Source: Ecdyonurus torrentis
Taxonomy: Eukaryota > Arthropoda > Insecta > Ephemeroptera > Heptageniidae
Length of the DNA stretch: 64,000 bases
Direction: 5' to 3'
Assembly (NCBI GenBank): GCA_949318235.1
Contig: OX439127.1
Location: forward strand, 36,938,656-37,002,655
The notes under the pieces: model-generated
Database searches by the model: none
What the model saw: the letters and a program-made list of their open reading frames with translations, nothing else
Told to the model about the DNA's origin: nothing
Translations under genes and position numbers: made by a program
In this document: positions 25,201 to 41,474 of the stretch, piece by piece
Numbering within the stretch: position 1 is the stretch's first letter
Layout: each line of letters opens with the position of its first letter

Positions 25201-28200
25201 AAAGTTTACAGAAGTTAGACACGTGTGTAAAATGTGGATGGTGCAAATTGTATTACTATTTTTGGCAAATGGAACCATCAAAATTATTCTATTTTAATAT
25301 TATAGCCATGTTTGGTTTAGGTTTGTTAGGTCTAACTTAATTTGCCCTATTATTATTTATTAATCTTGAATAATGGTGAAAGTATCGTAAATTTCTGTGT
25401 GGAACATGAGTTGTTTGTATCGAATACATGGTTTAAGCATAAAAGAATACATGAGTATACATGGGTGCGCAATGAGCAGAAAAGTATGATTGACCTAATT
25501 CTGTATGATAACAGACTGAAAGGAAAGGTGAAAGATACAAGAGTGTGTAGAGGAAGTGAATGTGGTACAGATCATTTTTTGGTTGTGTCTAGAGTAGATC
25601 TAGGAAATAAATGGATTGAGCATAAGAAGGTAAAAGTGGTACAAAAGAGAATAAAAGTGGAAAAATTACAGGAGGTGGAGGAGAGAAGGATGTATACAAA
25701 GGGGATGAACGAGAGGTTATTTCTGGTAACAAAAGAGTGGGAGAAAAAGGTTATGACTGACTATGATGTTGAATGGGGGTATAAGGTAATTAAAGAAGCT
25801 TGTGTGGAGACTGCAAGGAAAGTATGTGGTGAGGCTGTGGTTGGTCGTATAGCTGGGGATGCATGGTGGAATGATGAGGTACGAGAGGTTATTGAGGAGA
25901 AAAAGAGAGCATATTTGAAGATGATTGATGCAAAAAATGAATTAGAAAAAAAGGAGTTATTTATAGTGTATAAAAAGAAAAGAATGAATGCAAAAAAGAG
26001 TGTGCTAGAGAGTAAGTTGAATGCAAGGAGAGAATTTGAAGAGAAAATGCAAAGTGAATTTATGGGTAATAGAAAAATGTACTGGAAGATGGTGAATCAA
26101 GTGAGAAAAGGAAGTAATAGTAAAAGTGCAGGCGGAGTAAAGAATGAAAGAGGAGAAATTGTGTGGGATGAAGAGAAGGGGAGAGAATGTTGGCGAAAGT
26201 ATTTTATGAATCTGTTTTTGGATGGAGGGGAAAGGGAAGAAAGAATGGAGGAGGAAAAGGAGAATGAATCAAACGGAGTAAATGAGGAGATGATTGAGTT
26301 TCGATTGAATGATTTAAAGAATACTGTAAAAAAGTTAAAAAATGGCAAGGCAGCTGGAGTAGATGGAGTAACAAGTGAAATGGTAAAGTATGGAGGAGCG
26401 TCTCTGGAAGTAAAAATGTTACAGTTATTTAATATGTGTTACAAATGTGGTAGAGTACCTGAAGACTGGGTATGTGCTGTGATTGTTCCGTTATATAAGG
26501 GGAAAGGGGATAAGTATGACTGTAAAAATCATCGTGGAATTAGTTTGTTAAGTATACCTGGTAAAATGTACGGGGGGATGGTGATTGATAAGGTGCAAAA
26601 GGTCCCACACAGCACACAATGAGATAGTATACACATACCTTTCATCTACCATATACCAGATATATGTATATTATTTTCATACATATAATATATGTATTCA
26701 TTTGGTATACTGCTTTATGTATATTTTACATATGAAGTGTAGATGTAGATTATACAGATAGAATTGGTATGCATTTTTTTTTGAAAATTACATCTACACA
26801 TATACTATTTATATACATTTACTAAATGTATACCTCCAAACGTTTTGTAGATGTTCCTTAAAAGTGCTAATTACAGCGCATTTTAATCATCAAATTTTTG
26901 AAATTAACAAAATTGGCTTCTTTTTCACTTTATCTTTGAATCAAAATGCTTTTAAAAGCTCTAGCTTTAAAACTTTACTAAAAAATATATAATGTAATTA
27001 GGATTGCTAATTAAAAGTTTGGAGTGACTTTTAGAAAATATTATAAATAGAAATTGGTAGAGTGATAACTTTTTTATAAAATGGATATTTTATTTTGTAA
27101 TGTTTTTAAAACTGCTAGTAGTTATTAACCTTATGGCTTGGAATGTAGAGAACTCACTACCGTCAGGTACCACAAAGCTTGAAGCTTATATACCCAACTT
27201 GACATTAAAATATAGTAATATAAAAGTCCGCTGCAGTATGGTAAGTGTTAAAAAATAAGTGAGCCGTTGTTTATAACGATATGTGTTGGGTACGTATCAG
27301 ACTTGGAGCTATAGCCACATAAATTAAAGTACAATATTTTAAATTTTTGCTTAAAAAAGCATCTACCACCCATATGTATATTATATGTATGGTATACATT
27401 TATTTTTGATCTACATTTAAACGTTTGATATACGCTCGATATAGGACGTTTGAACGTTTCTCATACCATCAACATCCCTTTTTCAAATGGATATTATACA
27501 TATATTTTCTGTTGGTATACTAATATAAAATACATATATTATATGTAATATATCTCAGTCTGTGTTGTGTGGGGTTACACAGGGTCATATCTCAGAAGTG
27601 CAATGTGGTTTTATGCCCGGCAGGGGCTGCACTGATCAGATTTTCACTGTGCAGCAGTTGATTGAGAAATGTATGGACGCAAGAAAGAAAGTATTTGCTG
27701 TGTTTGTAGATCTAGAGAAAGCATATGATCGAGTGAACAGAAGTATGATGTGGAGTGTATTAGATGAATATGGGGTGAGAGGGAAGTTACTTGAGGGTGT
27801 GAAAGCCATGTATGCAGGTAGTAAGGCATGTGTGAGAGTAAACGGAAAGTTGAGTGAGTGGTTTAAAGTGGGTAGAGGCGTTAGGCAAGGATGTGTGATG
27901 TCGCCGTGGTTATTCAATATTTTCATGGATAAATGTATAAAGTTGGCTGAAAAGTATGGAAGTGGAGTAAACGTAGGTTTGTTAATGGTGTGGATGTTGT
28001 TGTACGCTGATGATGCGTTGATGGTGGCTGAGAGTGAGGAAGAATTGCAAGAGATGATTGATAGGTTGGAAGAAAGCACAGAACAAATGGATCTGAGAAT
28101 AAATGTTGGGAAAACTAAAGTAATGGTATTTGGTGGAGAAAATGATGATGGAAATGAATTCACACTGAATGGAGAAAAGCTGGAAAGAGTGAAAGAGTTT

Positions 28201-29217
28201 GTATATTTGGGAAGATTATATCAAGAGAATGGAAGTATAGATGGGGAGATTGAGAGGAGAGTGGCGGCAGGTAGGAAAGTAGTTGGCAGCATGGCAGGAT
28301 TGGCCAAGAGTGATGCTTTATCAAACAAAGCAAAACTTACAGTGTACAATTCTGTCTTACTCCCAACTATCTTATATGGTTCTGAATCGTGGGTATGTCA
28401 GAGTAGGCATATGAGTAGGGTGAATGCTGTTGGTATGAGTTTTCTCAGAAGTATGTGTGGTAAAACAAGATTAGATAGGGTAAGGAATACTTGGGTGTTG
28501 GAGAAATGTGGAGTAAAAGAAACTGTGACTGAGAAGTATGAGAACAGTGTATTACGATGGTTTGGTCATGTTGAGAGAATGGGTGATGAAAGAATAGCAA
28601 AGCAGGTATTTCATAGTAGAGTGGATGGAAGGAGAGATAGAGGCAGGCCTAAAACATCATGGTCTGAGGTGGTTGGAAGATGTTTGAAAAATAAGAATGT
28701 ACGCAGTATGAAATGCAAAAGGAACTGTATGAAACAAGGTATGAGACTGGCGGAAGCAAGTGAAGTATGTCAGGATAGGAAGTTGTGGAGGTCTATCACT
28801 GGGTCAGGATAAAACATCTGTGTTGTTGGCTTACCCCGAAAGGGATTTATAGCGTCATGATATGTATGTATGTATGTGTATGAATAAAGATGATTATTTA
28901 TTTATTTCGTTACTGTATTTCTATGTTTACAGGCTATTGAAGAAGTTCGAGACAGTTGTGTTTTATACACAAATAGAGCATTAACATTTTTACAACTTGA
29001 ACACTATAGTAATGCATTAGACGACTGTAAGTTAGCATTGCGTTTGAGCCCTACTAGTTTAAAAGCTTTAGTGTACAAAGCAAGGGCCCACAGAGCATTG
29101 GGGGAAGTTGATTTAGCTGACTCATGCATGCAAGAAGCTCTCAACCATCATCCACAGCATACTGAATGTATCAAGTATGCTGTTGAAAAACATGTTCTTC
29201 TTAATAATGCTGCATAG
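19356..29217 (+). CDS. TTC12: TTC12-like tetratricopeptide protein (short form)
   Basis: Four exons: 19356-19401, 23691-23906, 23973-24121, 28933-29217. Phases agree and give 231 residues. The start MDEEFDEFLNRVEEI and the block AFLAYVCKDAARRSADKKK, followed by DALKKEGN, line up with the N-terminal part of vertebrate TTC12, a cytoplasmic factor for dynein-arm assembly. About three TPR helix pairs span residues ~113-219 (GNVTFRSGDYTKAAELYTK; VLYTNRALTFLQLEHY; KALVYKARAHRALGEVD). A stop follows at once, so the long armadillo-like C-terminal part of vertebrate TTC12 is missing. The first donor (G|GTTCGT) is weak but is the only one that keeps phase. Intron 1 (~4.3 kb) and intron 3 (~4.8 kb) are packed with transposons. 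Other TPR co-chaperones are possible, but the N-terminal match favours TTC12. Confidence 0.8.
19469..20858. mobile_element. ~1.4 kb element with TATGGTA...TTTTCGGCCACTT ends
   Basis: The left end TATGGTAGACATGCCACTTT continues into TCGGCCACTT. The right end reads AAGTGGCCGAAAAGTGGCAT and closes with CTACCATA. The motif CTTTTCGGCCACTT, or its inverse, recurs inside near 19680, 19720, 20430 and 20470. A 94-codon frame at 20258-20542 shows no recognisable domain. It occupies much of TTC12-like intron 1. Confidence 0.75.
21022..21312. mobile_element. ~290 bp MITE with TATGGTAAATGTACTAGTTAT ends
   Basis: The left TATGGTAAATGTACTAGTTA and right TAACTAGTAAAATTACCATA are inverted repeats. CTGCCGATAACTGCGG-type motifs recur internally. 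The first seven bases are the same as in the 1.4 kb element at 19469, suggesting related transposases. Confidence 0.75.
21641..21789. mobile_element. MITE, AATAAAGGAACAACTGTTTTGAGGC family, copy 1
   Basis: Inverted ends TTGACTA(n)AATAAAGGAACAACTG and CAGTTGTTCCTTTATTAGTCAATA. The centre is a diverged CGTACTG...TGTGTAG region. Sister copies lie at 23065, 39784 and 54204. Confidence 0.88.
21961..22285. mobile_element. Host MITE split by hAT-like MITE copy 2
   Basis: The left arm AATTTTATGTAAACCTTTAA ... GCCGGAAACAGAAATCATGT is the inverse of the right arm ACATCACGTGGTTTCC...CCGGCA ... GGTTTATATAAAAT. The element at 22068-22203 sits in the middle. A related, uninterrupted palindrome follows at 22307. 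Confidence 0.75.
22068..22203. mobile_element. hAT-like MITE with G/C-tract ends, copy 2 (nested)
   Basis: Starts CAGGGGGAGCTCATAAGGCT and ends GCTAGTGAGCCCCC plus a long C run. It is flanked by 8-bp direct repeats GCCTGAGC at 22060-22067 and 22204-22211. Its interior matches copy 1 in reverse (GGAACGCGTGACGTCAC; CCCATAAGGTTAACA). Confidence 0.85.
22307..22528. mobile_element. Palindromic MITE, CCAGAAGCAGAAATC family
   Basis: The left arm has TGTTTACCTCAAAACTGCCA and GATTGTAAAAAGTGGGAGTA. The right arm has TACTCCCACTTTTTACAATC and TGGTAGTTTTGTGGTAAACA. The centre is AT-rich. It belongs to the same family as the interrupted element just upstream. Confidence 0.85.
22712..22861. mobile_element. 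Palindromic MITE, TACAGTCAACCGGGGTGAAA ends
   Basis: The left TACAGTCAACCGGGGTGAAA is inverted at the right as TTTCACCCCGGTTGACTGTA. The right side carries a second TTTCAATTTCACCCCG unit, giving a short tandem duplication. Confidence 0.85.
22928..23055. mobile_element. MITE, TGTACAGCTCTGGCCAAAAG family, copy 2
   Basis: TGTACACCTCTGGCCAAAAG at the left and CATTTGGCCAGAGCTGTACA at the right. Its interior is close to the copies at 9198 and 43651. It abuts the next MITE by ~10 bp. Confidence 0.85.
23065..23232. mobile_element. MITE, AATAAAGGAACAACTGTTTTGAGGC family, copy 2
   Basis: Left TATTGACTATTAAAGAAGCA and right TGCTTCTTTATTAGTCAATA, with the same diverged palindromic interior as the other copies. 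Confidence 0.85.
23262..23478. mobile_element. Palindromic MITE, TATATCGATGCTTCCGC ends
   Basis: The left starts TATATCGATGCTTCCGCGTC and the right ends GACGCAGTAGCATCGATATA. Long arms contain AGTATTTGCACTTTCCA and its inverse, and GCACTTTCCACCATGGA and its inverse. It lies in TTC12-like intron 1, ~210 bp before exon 2, and shares the TATATCGA terminus with four other palindromes. Confidence 0.88.
24252..24475. mobile_element. Palindromic MITE, TATATCGAGGGCTACGCGG ends
   Basis: The left TATATCGAGGGCTACGCGGC and right GCCGCGTAGCCCTCAATATA are inverted repeats, continued by GCAATCTCCGCGGGTGCC and its inverse. The long GC-rich arms contrast with the AT-rich surroundings. Confidence 0.88.
24481..24615. 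mobile_element. Palindromic MITE, CAGTTCTTCCGGATAGAAAT family, copy 1
   Basis: The left CAGTTCTTCCGGATAGAAAT and GTCGTTGTAGAGTTTTTTT are inverted at the right (ATTTCTATCCGGAAGACCTG). A reversed copy lies at 41475-41605. Confidence 0.88.
25342..26603 (+). pseudogene. LINE ORF, endonuclease end and RT fingers (left half)
   Basis: An open frame of ~420 codons. The first ~90 residues match the C-terminal part of a LINE endonuclease. A long basic, glutamate-rich region follows, then RT blocks 0-2 (LKNGKAAGVDGVTSEMVKYG, and NHRGISLLSIPGK). The endonuclease N terminus is absent, so this is a truncated copy. The frame would continue at ~27574 if the insertion were absent. Confidence 0.85.
26604..27573. 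mobile_element. 970-bp non-autonomous DNA transposon inserted in the LINE
   Basis: Inverted ends: CCCACACAGCACACAATGAG (left) and CTCAGTCTGTGTTGTGTGGG (right). The 2-bp direct repeat GT lies on both sides, and removing the element plus one GT restores the LINE frame exactly. The interior is AT-rich with many TATACATATAATATATG palindromes and no long frame. Such a short duplication excludes hAT. CACTA-group elements make 2-3 bp duplications, but the family is unassigned. Confidence 0.82.
27574..28812 (+). pseudogene. LINE ORF, RT palm and C-terminal part (right half)
   Basis: An open frame of over 400 codons containing the catalytic YADD (in LLYADDALMVAES), the AYDRV block and GRGVRQGCVMSP. 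A DUF-like tail found in many animal LINEs follows (LPTILYGSESW, ENSVLRWFGHVER, GRPKTSWSEVV). It ends in a stop at 28812. The catalytic residues are present, so decay is limited to the 5' truncation and the insertion. Confidence 0.85.
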
Positions 29218-29931
29218 ATTTTTTTCCCCCCATAAAAATATAATCGCTTTAAAATAAGTTTTAATTTTTTATACATGCAATCTAATGGGTTTTTGACTGC
29301 TCCGCTAGGAGCAGTTTTTAAATGTTTCTTTTTGTTTTTTGCATAATTAATGACAAAAATAATACAGTAAAATATTCATGTTTATTAAAGTAAGAGACTG
29401 TTTTGCATCATTATGGATTTTGCACATAACATGTATTTTATGTTTTGTCACCATAAATCATGTGGTTGATGATGCATGCTTTTGCTCTTTGTTGAGTTAT
29501 GTCTTGGATAATAATATGATATTTATCAGAACACTAAAAAGTTTTATACACATGACATGATTGTAATGACTGATAATGTACTTTACTATTTCAATTCAAA
29601 GTTGTTGCTTTTTTTTGTTTTTTTTGTTTTTTTTTCCCCGTCATAAGATTAACATTGAGGATTTAGAGTGAGTTTTTAAATGGTAACATGTTATGTTATC
29701 ACTTATCACCATCAAGTGTGTGTGTATTATATATATATATATAACATAATTATATACCTATATATTATAATGTCCAAAGGCCATTTAAGCTTGAAAAATT
29801 AAATGTAGTCCAGTCAATGCCAAATTTTGGATATATAAATCCTATATTATGTGTTTGTTTAGAATCTAGGTAAACATTTTGTGCTGCTACTTCTACATAG
29901 TGATTCCTTTATTTGCTTGGTCTATTAATAA

Positions 29932-30052
29932 GGAAGCATGAGAAATATGTCAGGATAGAAAGTTGTGGGATATATAACTGGGTCAGGCTAAAAAACTATG
30001 TTGTTGGCTACCCCGAAAGGGACTATAGCGTCATTATATGTATGTATGTATC
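29932..30052 (+). mobile_element. LINE 3'-end fragment (sense)
   Basis: Matches the last ~120 bp of the 25340 LINE, including TATGTCAGGATAGAAAGTTG, the CCCCGAAAGGGA tail and the (TATG)n terminus. It is strongly 5' truncated, typical of target-primed insertion. Confidence 0.85.
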
Positions 30053-30270
30053 ATGTATTAATAATGTTAATATCAGTGAGTATGTGGTGTTTTATTGAAA
30101 ATAAATGTATGAAATTACAATTAAAAGTAAGGCAGCAAAACTTAAATTCCCTGACCACTAATCCTTAGACAGCCCAGCAAGCTTGTTTGTTGATGACTTG
30201 AAGCAAAATAGCAGTAAAACAAAATCATTGCAGTTGTTATTTGGTTATATTAAAAAATATTGTATATTTC

Positions 30271-30590
30271 TAAAATTTGAAAGAAAAGGATAGAAGAAAC
30301 CAGCAAGGGCCTTACCATTGCCCCATAGCTAAGTGAAAATCTTGCTAACATGGAGATAAAATAATAATAATAAAAACACTGGATATAGCTTTCAGAACTA
30401 CAAAAAATGGAGTGTGTTTTGCCTTTGTCAGTCCTTAAAGACTCCAGAGAGAAACTATGAATGATCATCCATAGTTTCACTTGGAGTTTATAGCTTCTTT
30501 TTTTTTTAATCTGTGCTTGACGGATTTTCACACAAAGCTACGGGACTGTTGTCACTATGTTGGGTTCTCCTATATTTTTCTTTAAAATTT
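30271..30590. mobile_element. AGCAAGGGCCTT family palindrome
   Basis: The left starts AAATTTGAAAGAAAAGGATA, then AAACCAGCAAGGGCCTTACC. The right end is the diverged inverse (GTTGGGTTCTCCTATATTTT...AAATTT). CTTGCTAACATGG and its inverse lie inside, with a second pair of arms around CACTGGATATAGC/ATAGTTTC near 30390-30480. Confidence 0.7.
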
Positions 30591-30641
30591 ATTATTATTA
30601 TTATTAACTGCAATTATTATTATTATTTAAGTTTATACCGA

Positions 30642-31017
30642 GCCGGTATGGCCGAGTGGTTAAGGCAGCTGACTCGTAACTGTGTACTCCTCACTGAGTA
30701 TAGACTCGAGCCACTGCTGGGTGCGTATGTGAAGTGTGTGAGCACAACATGTTGCATGATGCATGATTGCATGCATTCCATGACGACACACAGCATTCGG
30801 GAGGTGCATGATCGATGTGGTTGCACTGACCAGTCTGCCTAGACATTTCCACAGTTTCTCTAGGCTGTCATAGCAAATGCTGGGCTGTGTACTTAGGTCG
30901 TGGCCGGCCTATGTGTGCTTTTCCATTGATTGGAAAGTCCTTGCCTGGCGATAAGACAATATCTTGACTGAGACTGGGATTGGTGTAACACGATGACATA
31001 AAATGGCAAGCAAAATA
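30642..31017 (+). mobile_element. tRNA-derived SINE, family A, full length
   Basis: The head GCCGGTATGGCCGAGTGGTT and AAGGCAGCTGACTCG form a Ser/Leu-type tRNA 5' half with a good A box. A B-box-like GACTCGAGCC lies ~45 bp further on. A ~290-bp unrelated body ends in AAATGGCAAGCAAAA. The head cannot close an acceptor stem, so it is not a tRNA gene. A 5'-truncated antisense copy lies at 40998-41298. Confidence 0.88.
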
Positions 31018-32729
31018 TTTATGTACCATATTTTTTTAGTAACTATAATTAAAAATTAATAATAATAACACACATCAACTCGCCAGTAAAATAGATACAA
31101 TGTTTTGGGTGGTGACAGGGTGAGTGCATCTGGCTTTGGTTAAGGTATTTCTATAGATAGGTAATCCAAAGAGAATATCGTTATTCAATTTTCTGTTGCC
31201 TTTAATTTTATTTTATCCTGGAAGTTATATTTTGTTGCCCATTTGATCAACGTAATTTTGACCTGCAATACACGTATCCAGCTGACCGGTACTTTCCAGT
31301 GGGAATCCTCTTTGGATAACATATAGTTATCTACTTGCATTAGCTTTAGTATGAGCCCAGTGTATTCATTAGCCCCCCCCCCCCCCCCCACAAAAAAAAT
31401 AATAATAGTAATAATAAACTCAAATAATAATAATAACAACAACCATAGGTCCTTACATTGAAATTTCAGCACTTAAAATTGACACTAGAACAATGATCAA
31501 TTTAACAGAATGCTGCATGTTTTATAATATAATGATTTTGGATTGCTTTGACTTTCACATTGCATATCATTATTAAATCACACACAAGTTAATTGGTCCT
31601 TCTTGTCAAATAGCAGGCACACTCACAATAAGCCATTTCTCTCAGCTCCTTTGTTTATAATGCAAAAATATTTTTGATAGAGGAAGTTGTTTAAAAAAAA
31701 AAAATAAATACTATAAAAATTAAGTTGTTGACATCTAGCTCAAAAGGATGCAGGTTTAGAAAATGTTGCTTGATAATTTTGTACAAACTGAATTTTTGTG
31801 TGCTCATTTTTAAGAACAGTAAAGGCCCACAAACTAATTGATATTAGCATTGTTTAGAATAGGAAAGCTATAGGAATTGACATGGATAGTTACGTAAAGT
31901 TCAAAGGCAACATGCAAACCTGCACATTTTCATTTACTCAATTTGCACTTATGCTTACCAATTTATCATTTAGTAGTTGTATAAAGTATATTGCTTTTGT
32001 AATGAATGTGATAATAATTATAACTATATGTCTCAAAATAATAAAATATAGCTATAAGTAGAAAAAGAAATCCTTATTTATGGTTTAAATTATCACCAAA
32101 CCCTTTATCTTCTTTCACTCTCTATCCCCTTTCAACTTATTTGATTGTTAAAATGTAAAACCTGCAATGTACCCCCTCACAAATTGATTAAAATAGTATT
32201 GGAAATACTGTGATAATTTTAACTTTTTTTTTTTTTTTTTTGTAAATTATTTTTTTAATATTATTTGTTTCATAAATTAGCTCAAATCAAAGTACATAAA
32301 CTATTTTATTAGAGTACAATAAAAATTATGCTAACAGATATAATGTAGAATATACATAATATTATGTATATATAGCCTAAACAGTTATTTGAAAACTTTA
32401 ATGATTTTTCTGTCAGTTTTCAATATATTACCTTGTTAAGTTGAAATTTACTGAACATATTATATATATTAGGTTGCTATGGTGATGTTATGTAATTGAT
32501 ATGTTTATATCTTGCTATGAAACAAATATAGTTGTATGTATTTATAGATTAAGATTTGAGGGGTTGTATATCAATATCACGGAATAATAATATATAATTT
32601 GATAATATCTTGAAATGTATAGTTTCCTGTAAATCGTTTCTTCAAATTTTATTGGTACAGTATTGGTAAATAATAATAATAATAATAATCAATTTTTGTA
32701 TATGAAGTACAGTCAAAAATATATTTACC

Positions 32730-39591
<6,862 letters not shown>

Positions 39592-39705
39592 GGCAATTGT
39601 GTTTTATATTAAATGTTGATCGAGACTATTAGAGTCCTGTACCTACGGGGTTATATTTTAAATATGCAGTAAATTTGTTGGCATATGCAATCTCCATGTA
39701 AAACC

Positions 39706-39711
39706 AATAAA
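39706..39711 (+). terminator. SANBR poly(A) signal AATAAA
   Basis: A canonical hexamer 115 nt after the SANBR stop. Its last four bases form the base of a perfect 62-bp palindrome. Confidence 0.6.
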
Positions 39712-39769
39712 TTTTAATGCAATCAAATTGATTGCATATATGCAATCAATTTGATTGCATTAAAATTTA
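39708..39769. repeat. Perfect 62-bp palindrome in SANBR 3' UTR
   Basis: The arms of 31 bp are exact inverse complements around GCATATATGC. The left arm begins TAAATTTTAATGCAATCAAA. It could extrude as a cruciform or fold as an RNA hairpin. Confidence 0.92.
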
Positions 39770-39783
39770 GTGGTTATAATATA

Positions 39784-39952
39784 TTATTGACTAATAAAGG
39801 AACAACTGTTTTGAAGCCGACTATAAGTGATTTGGGTCACATCCGCTTCCGTTTTGACTTACTGCGCATGCATAGTAAGGAGAAACGGAAGCGGATGTGA
39901 CCGAAATTGCTTATAGTCGGCCTCAAAACAGTTGTTCCTTTATCAGTCAATA
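39784..39952. mobile_element. MITE, AATAAAGGAACAACTGTTTTGAGGC family, copy 3
   Basis: The best-preserved copy: TATTGACTAATAAAGGAACA at the left, its inverse at the right, and arms containing CACATCCGCTTCCGTTT with its inverse AAACGGAAGCGGATGTG. The centre is TGCGCATGCATAG. Confidence 0.92.
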
Positions 39953-40456
39953 ATTGTAGCTTTGTGGATAATGTCATTATAGTGAATTTGTTTATGATTA
40001 AATTTTGTGCTCGATCTTGTGCTTTAAAAAAAAAAAAAAAAAAAAAACGATAGGTATTTATATATTAAACAGTTTACACACATATAAAACACTTATTGCA
40101 CTATATATGATATGAATATTGAGTAATTACAAAATATCCTTACAAAATGCACATAATCTTTAGATATATACATTAAATTTTTTTTAATTGATTGTTAAAA
40201 TCATATGTATACAAATATCCTGTAATTATGCTGATTTTAATTGAAATAAATTATTTACTGCAATGGGATGTTAATTTTGGAGCTTTTCATTTTTTGCAGT
40301 GGAAACAAAAGATATATTATATATATACCTATATACATATAGGCCTATATATATATATATATATATATATATGTTTAAACTTCAAATGATATAGTTTTCC
40401 TTACTACACATAAGTGTAGTTCAGACTCCATATATATATATATATATATATATATA

Positions 40457-40837
40457 ACCTGCCCATGTGGTGTAGTGGTTAGCGTGCTCGTTTGACACGC
40501 TGGAGGTTCGGCGTTCGTTACCAAGCCGGGTTGGCCTTGTAGGCCAGCTTGTAAGAGCGGTGGTTAGAACGGTGAAGTTTCAGTGTGTATATTTCCGCTG
40601 CAATGCGTGGGTTGGCCAGGCAGTTTGACCACCTCTCGTCCATAGTGGCGAGTGCTGCCGTCGTAAGATTTGGTGGTCCGAGCTGCACAGGTCTGGTATT
40701 AGGAGCCCAGAGGAGTGTGGTATTAAGGGTAGAGCCTGTGGTCTGGTAAGCCACAGATCATTGTAAGCCCTCTTACTAAAAAGGATTCGTCCTGGCCTAC
40801 CCCGAAAGGGATTATGGCGTCATGATATGTATGTATG

Positions 40838-40842
<5 letters not shown>
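40457..40842 (+). mobile_element. tRNA-derived SINE, family B, with LINE-type 3' tail
   Basis: The head GCCCATGTGGTGTAGTGGTT and AGCGTGCTCGTTTGACACGC resemble a tRNA 5' half with A box and anticodon arm. A GGTTCGGCGTTC B-box-like block follows. The ~300-bp body ends with CTACCCCGAAAGGGATTATG, GCGTCATGATATG and (TATG)n. This is the same tail as the LINE at 25340-28880. Confidence 0.9.

Positions 40843-40897
<55 letters not shown>
40840..40897. repeat. (TA)n microsatellite
   Basis: A TA array directly following the (TATG)n end of the family B SINE. Confidence 0.93.
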
Positions 40898-40899
<2 letters not shown>

Positions 40900-40997
40900 T
40901 AATATACTGTATAAATATAATAATAATAATAATTTATATATATTTATTATTATTTTATTATTTATTATTATTATATATATAATTTTTTTTTTTTTTT

Positions 40998-41298
40998 GCT
41001 TGCCATATTGTGTTATTGTGCTATACACCAATCCCAGTCCCAGTCAAGACAATGTCTTATCGACAGGTAAGGACTTTCCAAATTAATGGAAAAGCACACA
41101 CGGGCCGGCCACGGCCTAAGTACACAGCCTGGCATTTGCCATGACAGCCTACAGAAACCGTGGAAACATCTAGACAGGCTGGTCGGTGCAATCAAATCAA
41201 TCATGCACCTCCCGAATGCTGTGCGTCGTCATGGAATGCATGTAGACATGCATTGTGCAACATGTTGTGCTCTCACACTTCATGTACGCACCCAGCAG
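40998..41298 (-). mobile_element. tRNA-derived SINE, family A, 5'-truncated, antisense
   Basis: The reverse complement aligns with the body of 30642-31017 from the CTGCTGGGTGCG segment to the TTGCTTGCCAT end, but stops just before the tRNA-like head. A poly-T run precedes it on the plus strand. Confidence 0.85.
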
Positions 41299-41474
41299 AA
41301 AATAATGCATTCGGGAAGGTCAAGTATACCATACATATCTGAAATTATTGATAATTAAAAGCTTCTAATAAATGAAGTTATTATTATATATTCCTTCACT
41401 TTATATATTTTCCCCACTTTATACACACCCTTATTAATAGAATATCAGGTAGAGAGGAAATAGAAGTTACATAT

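Larger units (their letters stand above)
25340..28880 (+). mobile_element. 5'-truncated non-LTR retrotransposon (LINE), split by a DNA element
   Basis: The element carries the C-terminal end of an apurinic-type endonuclease (IDLILYDNRLKG, then GTDHFLVVSRVDL) and a reverse transcriptase (AAGVDGVTSEM, VIVPLYKGKG, then QCGFMPGRGCTDQIF, VFVDLEKAYDRV, GVRQGCVMSP, LYADDALMVAES). After these come a VKEFVYLGRLY block and a RWFGHVERMGDER tail. The frame has no stops except at the inserted element (26604-27573). It ends with TTACCCCGAAAGGGATTTAT and then a (TATG)n run. It sits in TTC12-like intron 3 in the sense orientation. The clade is uncertain; RTE-like is my guess. Confidence 0.9.
29218..32729. 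other. Intergenic, TTC12-like to SANBR
   Basis: No coding exon is seen. It includes the TTC12-like 3' UTR (end not fixed; an AATAAA occurs at ~30099), a short LINE tail copy, an AGCAAGGGCCTT-family palindrome, a tRNA-derived SINE, a C-tract near 31373-31389 and AT-rich unique sequence. A vague similarity to the inner part of the 12398 MITE occurs at ~29764-29850. Confidence 0.5.

Noticed and set aside
29764..29850. Possible decayed copy of the 12398 MITE (ATAATGTCC, CATTTAAGCTTGAAAAAT)
   Set aside because: Only loose similarity over one arm and no opposing arm.
30642..30725. Possible tRNA gene (GCCGGTATGGCCGAGTGGTT)
   Set aside because: There is no complementary acceptor 3' strand, and it continues into a SINE body whose truncated copy lies at 40998-41298.
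40457..40530. Possible tRNA-Val-like gene
   Set aside because: The T arm is degenerate and there is no acceptor closure. It is the head of a SINE with a LINE-type tail.
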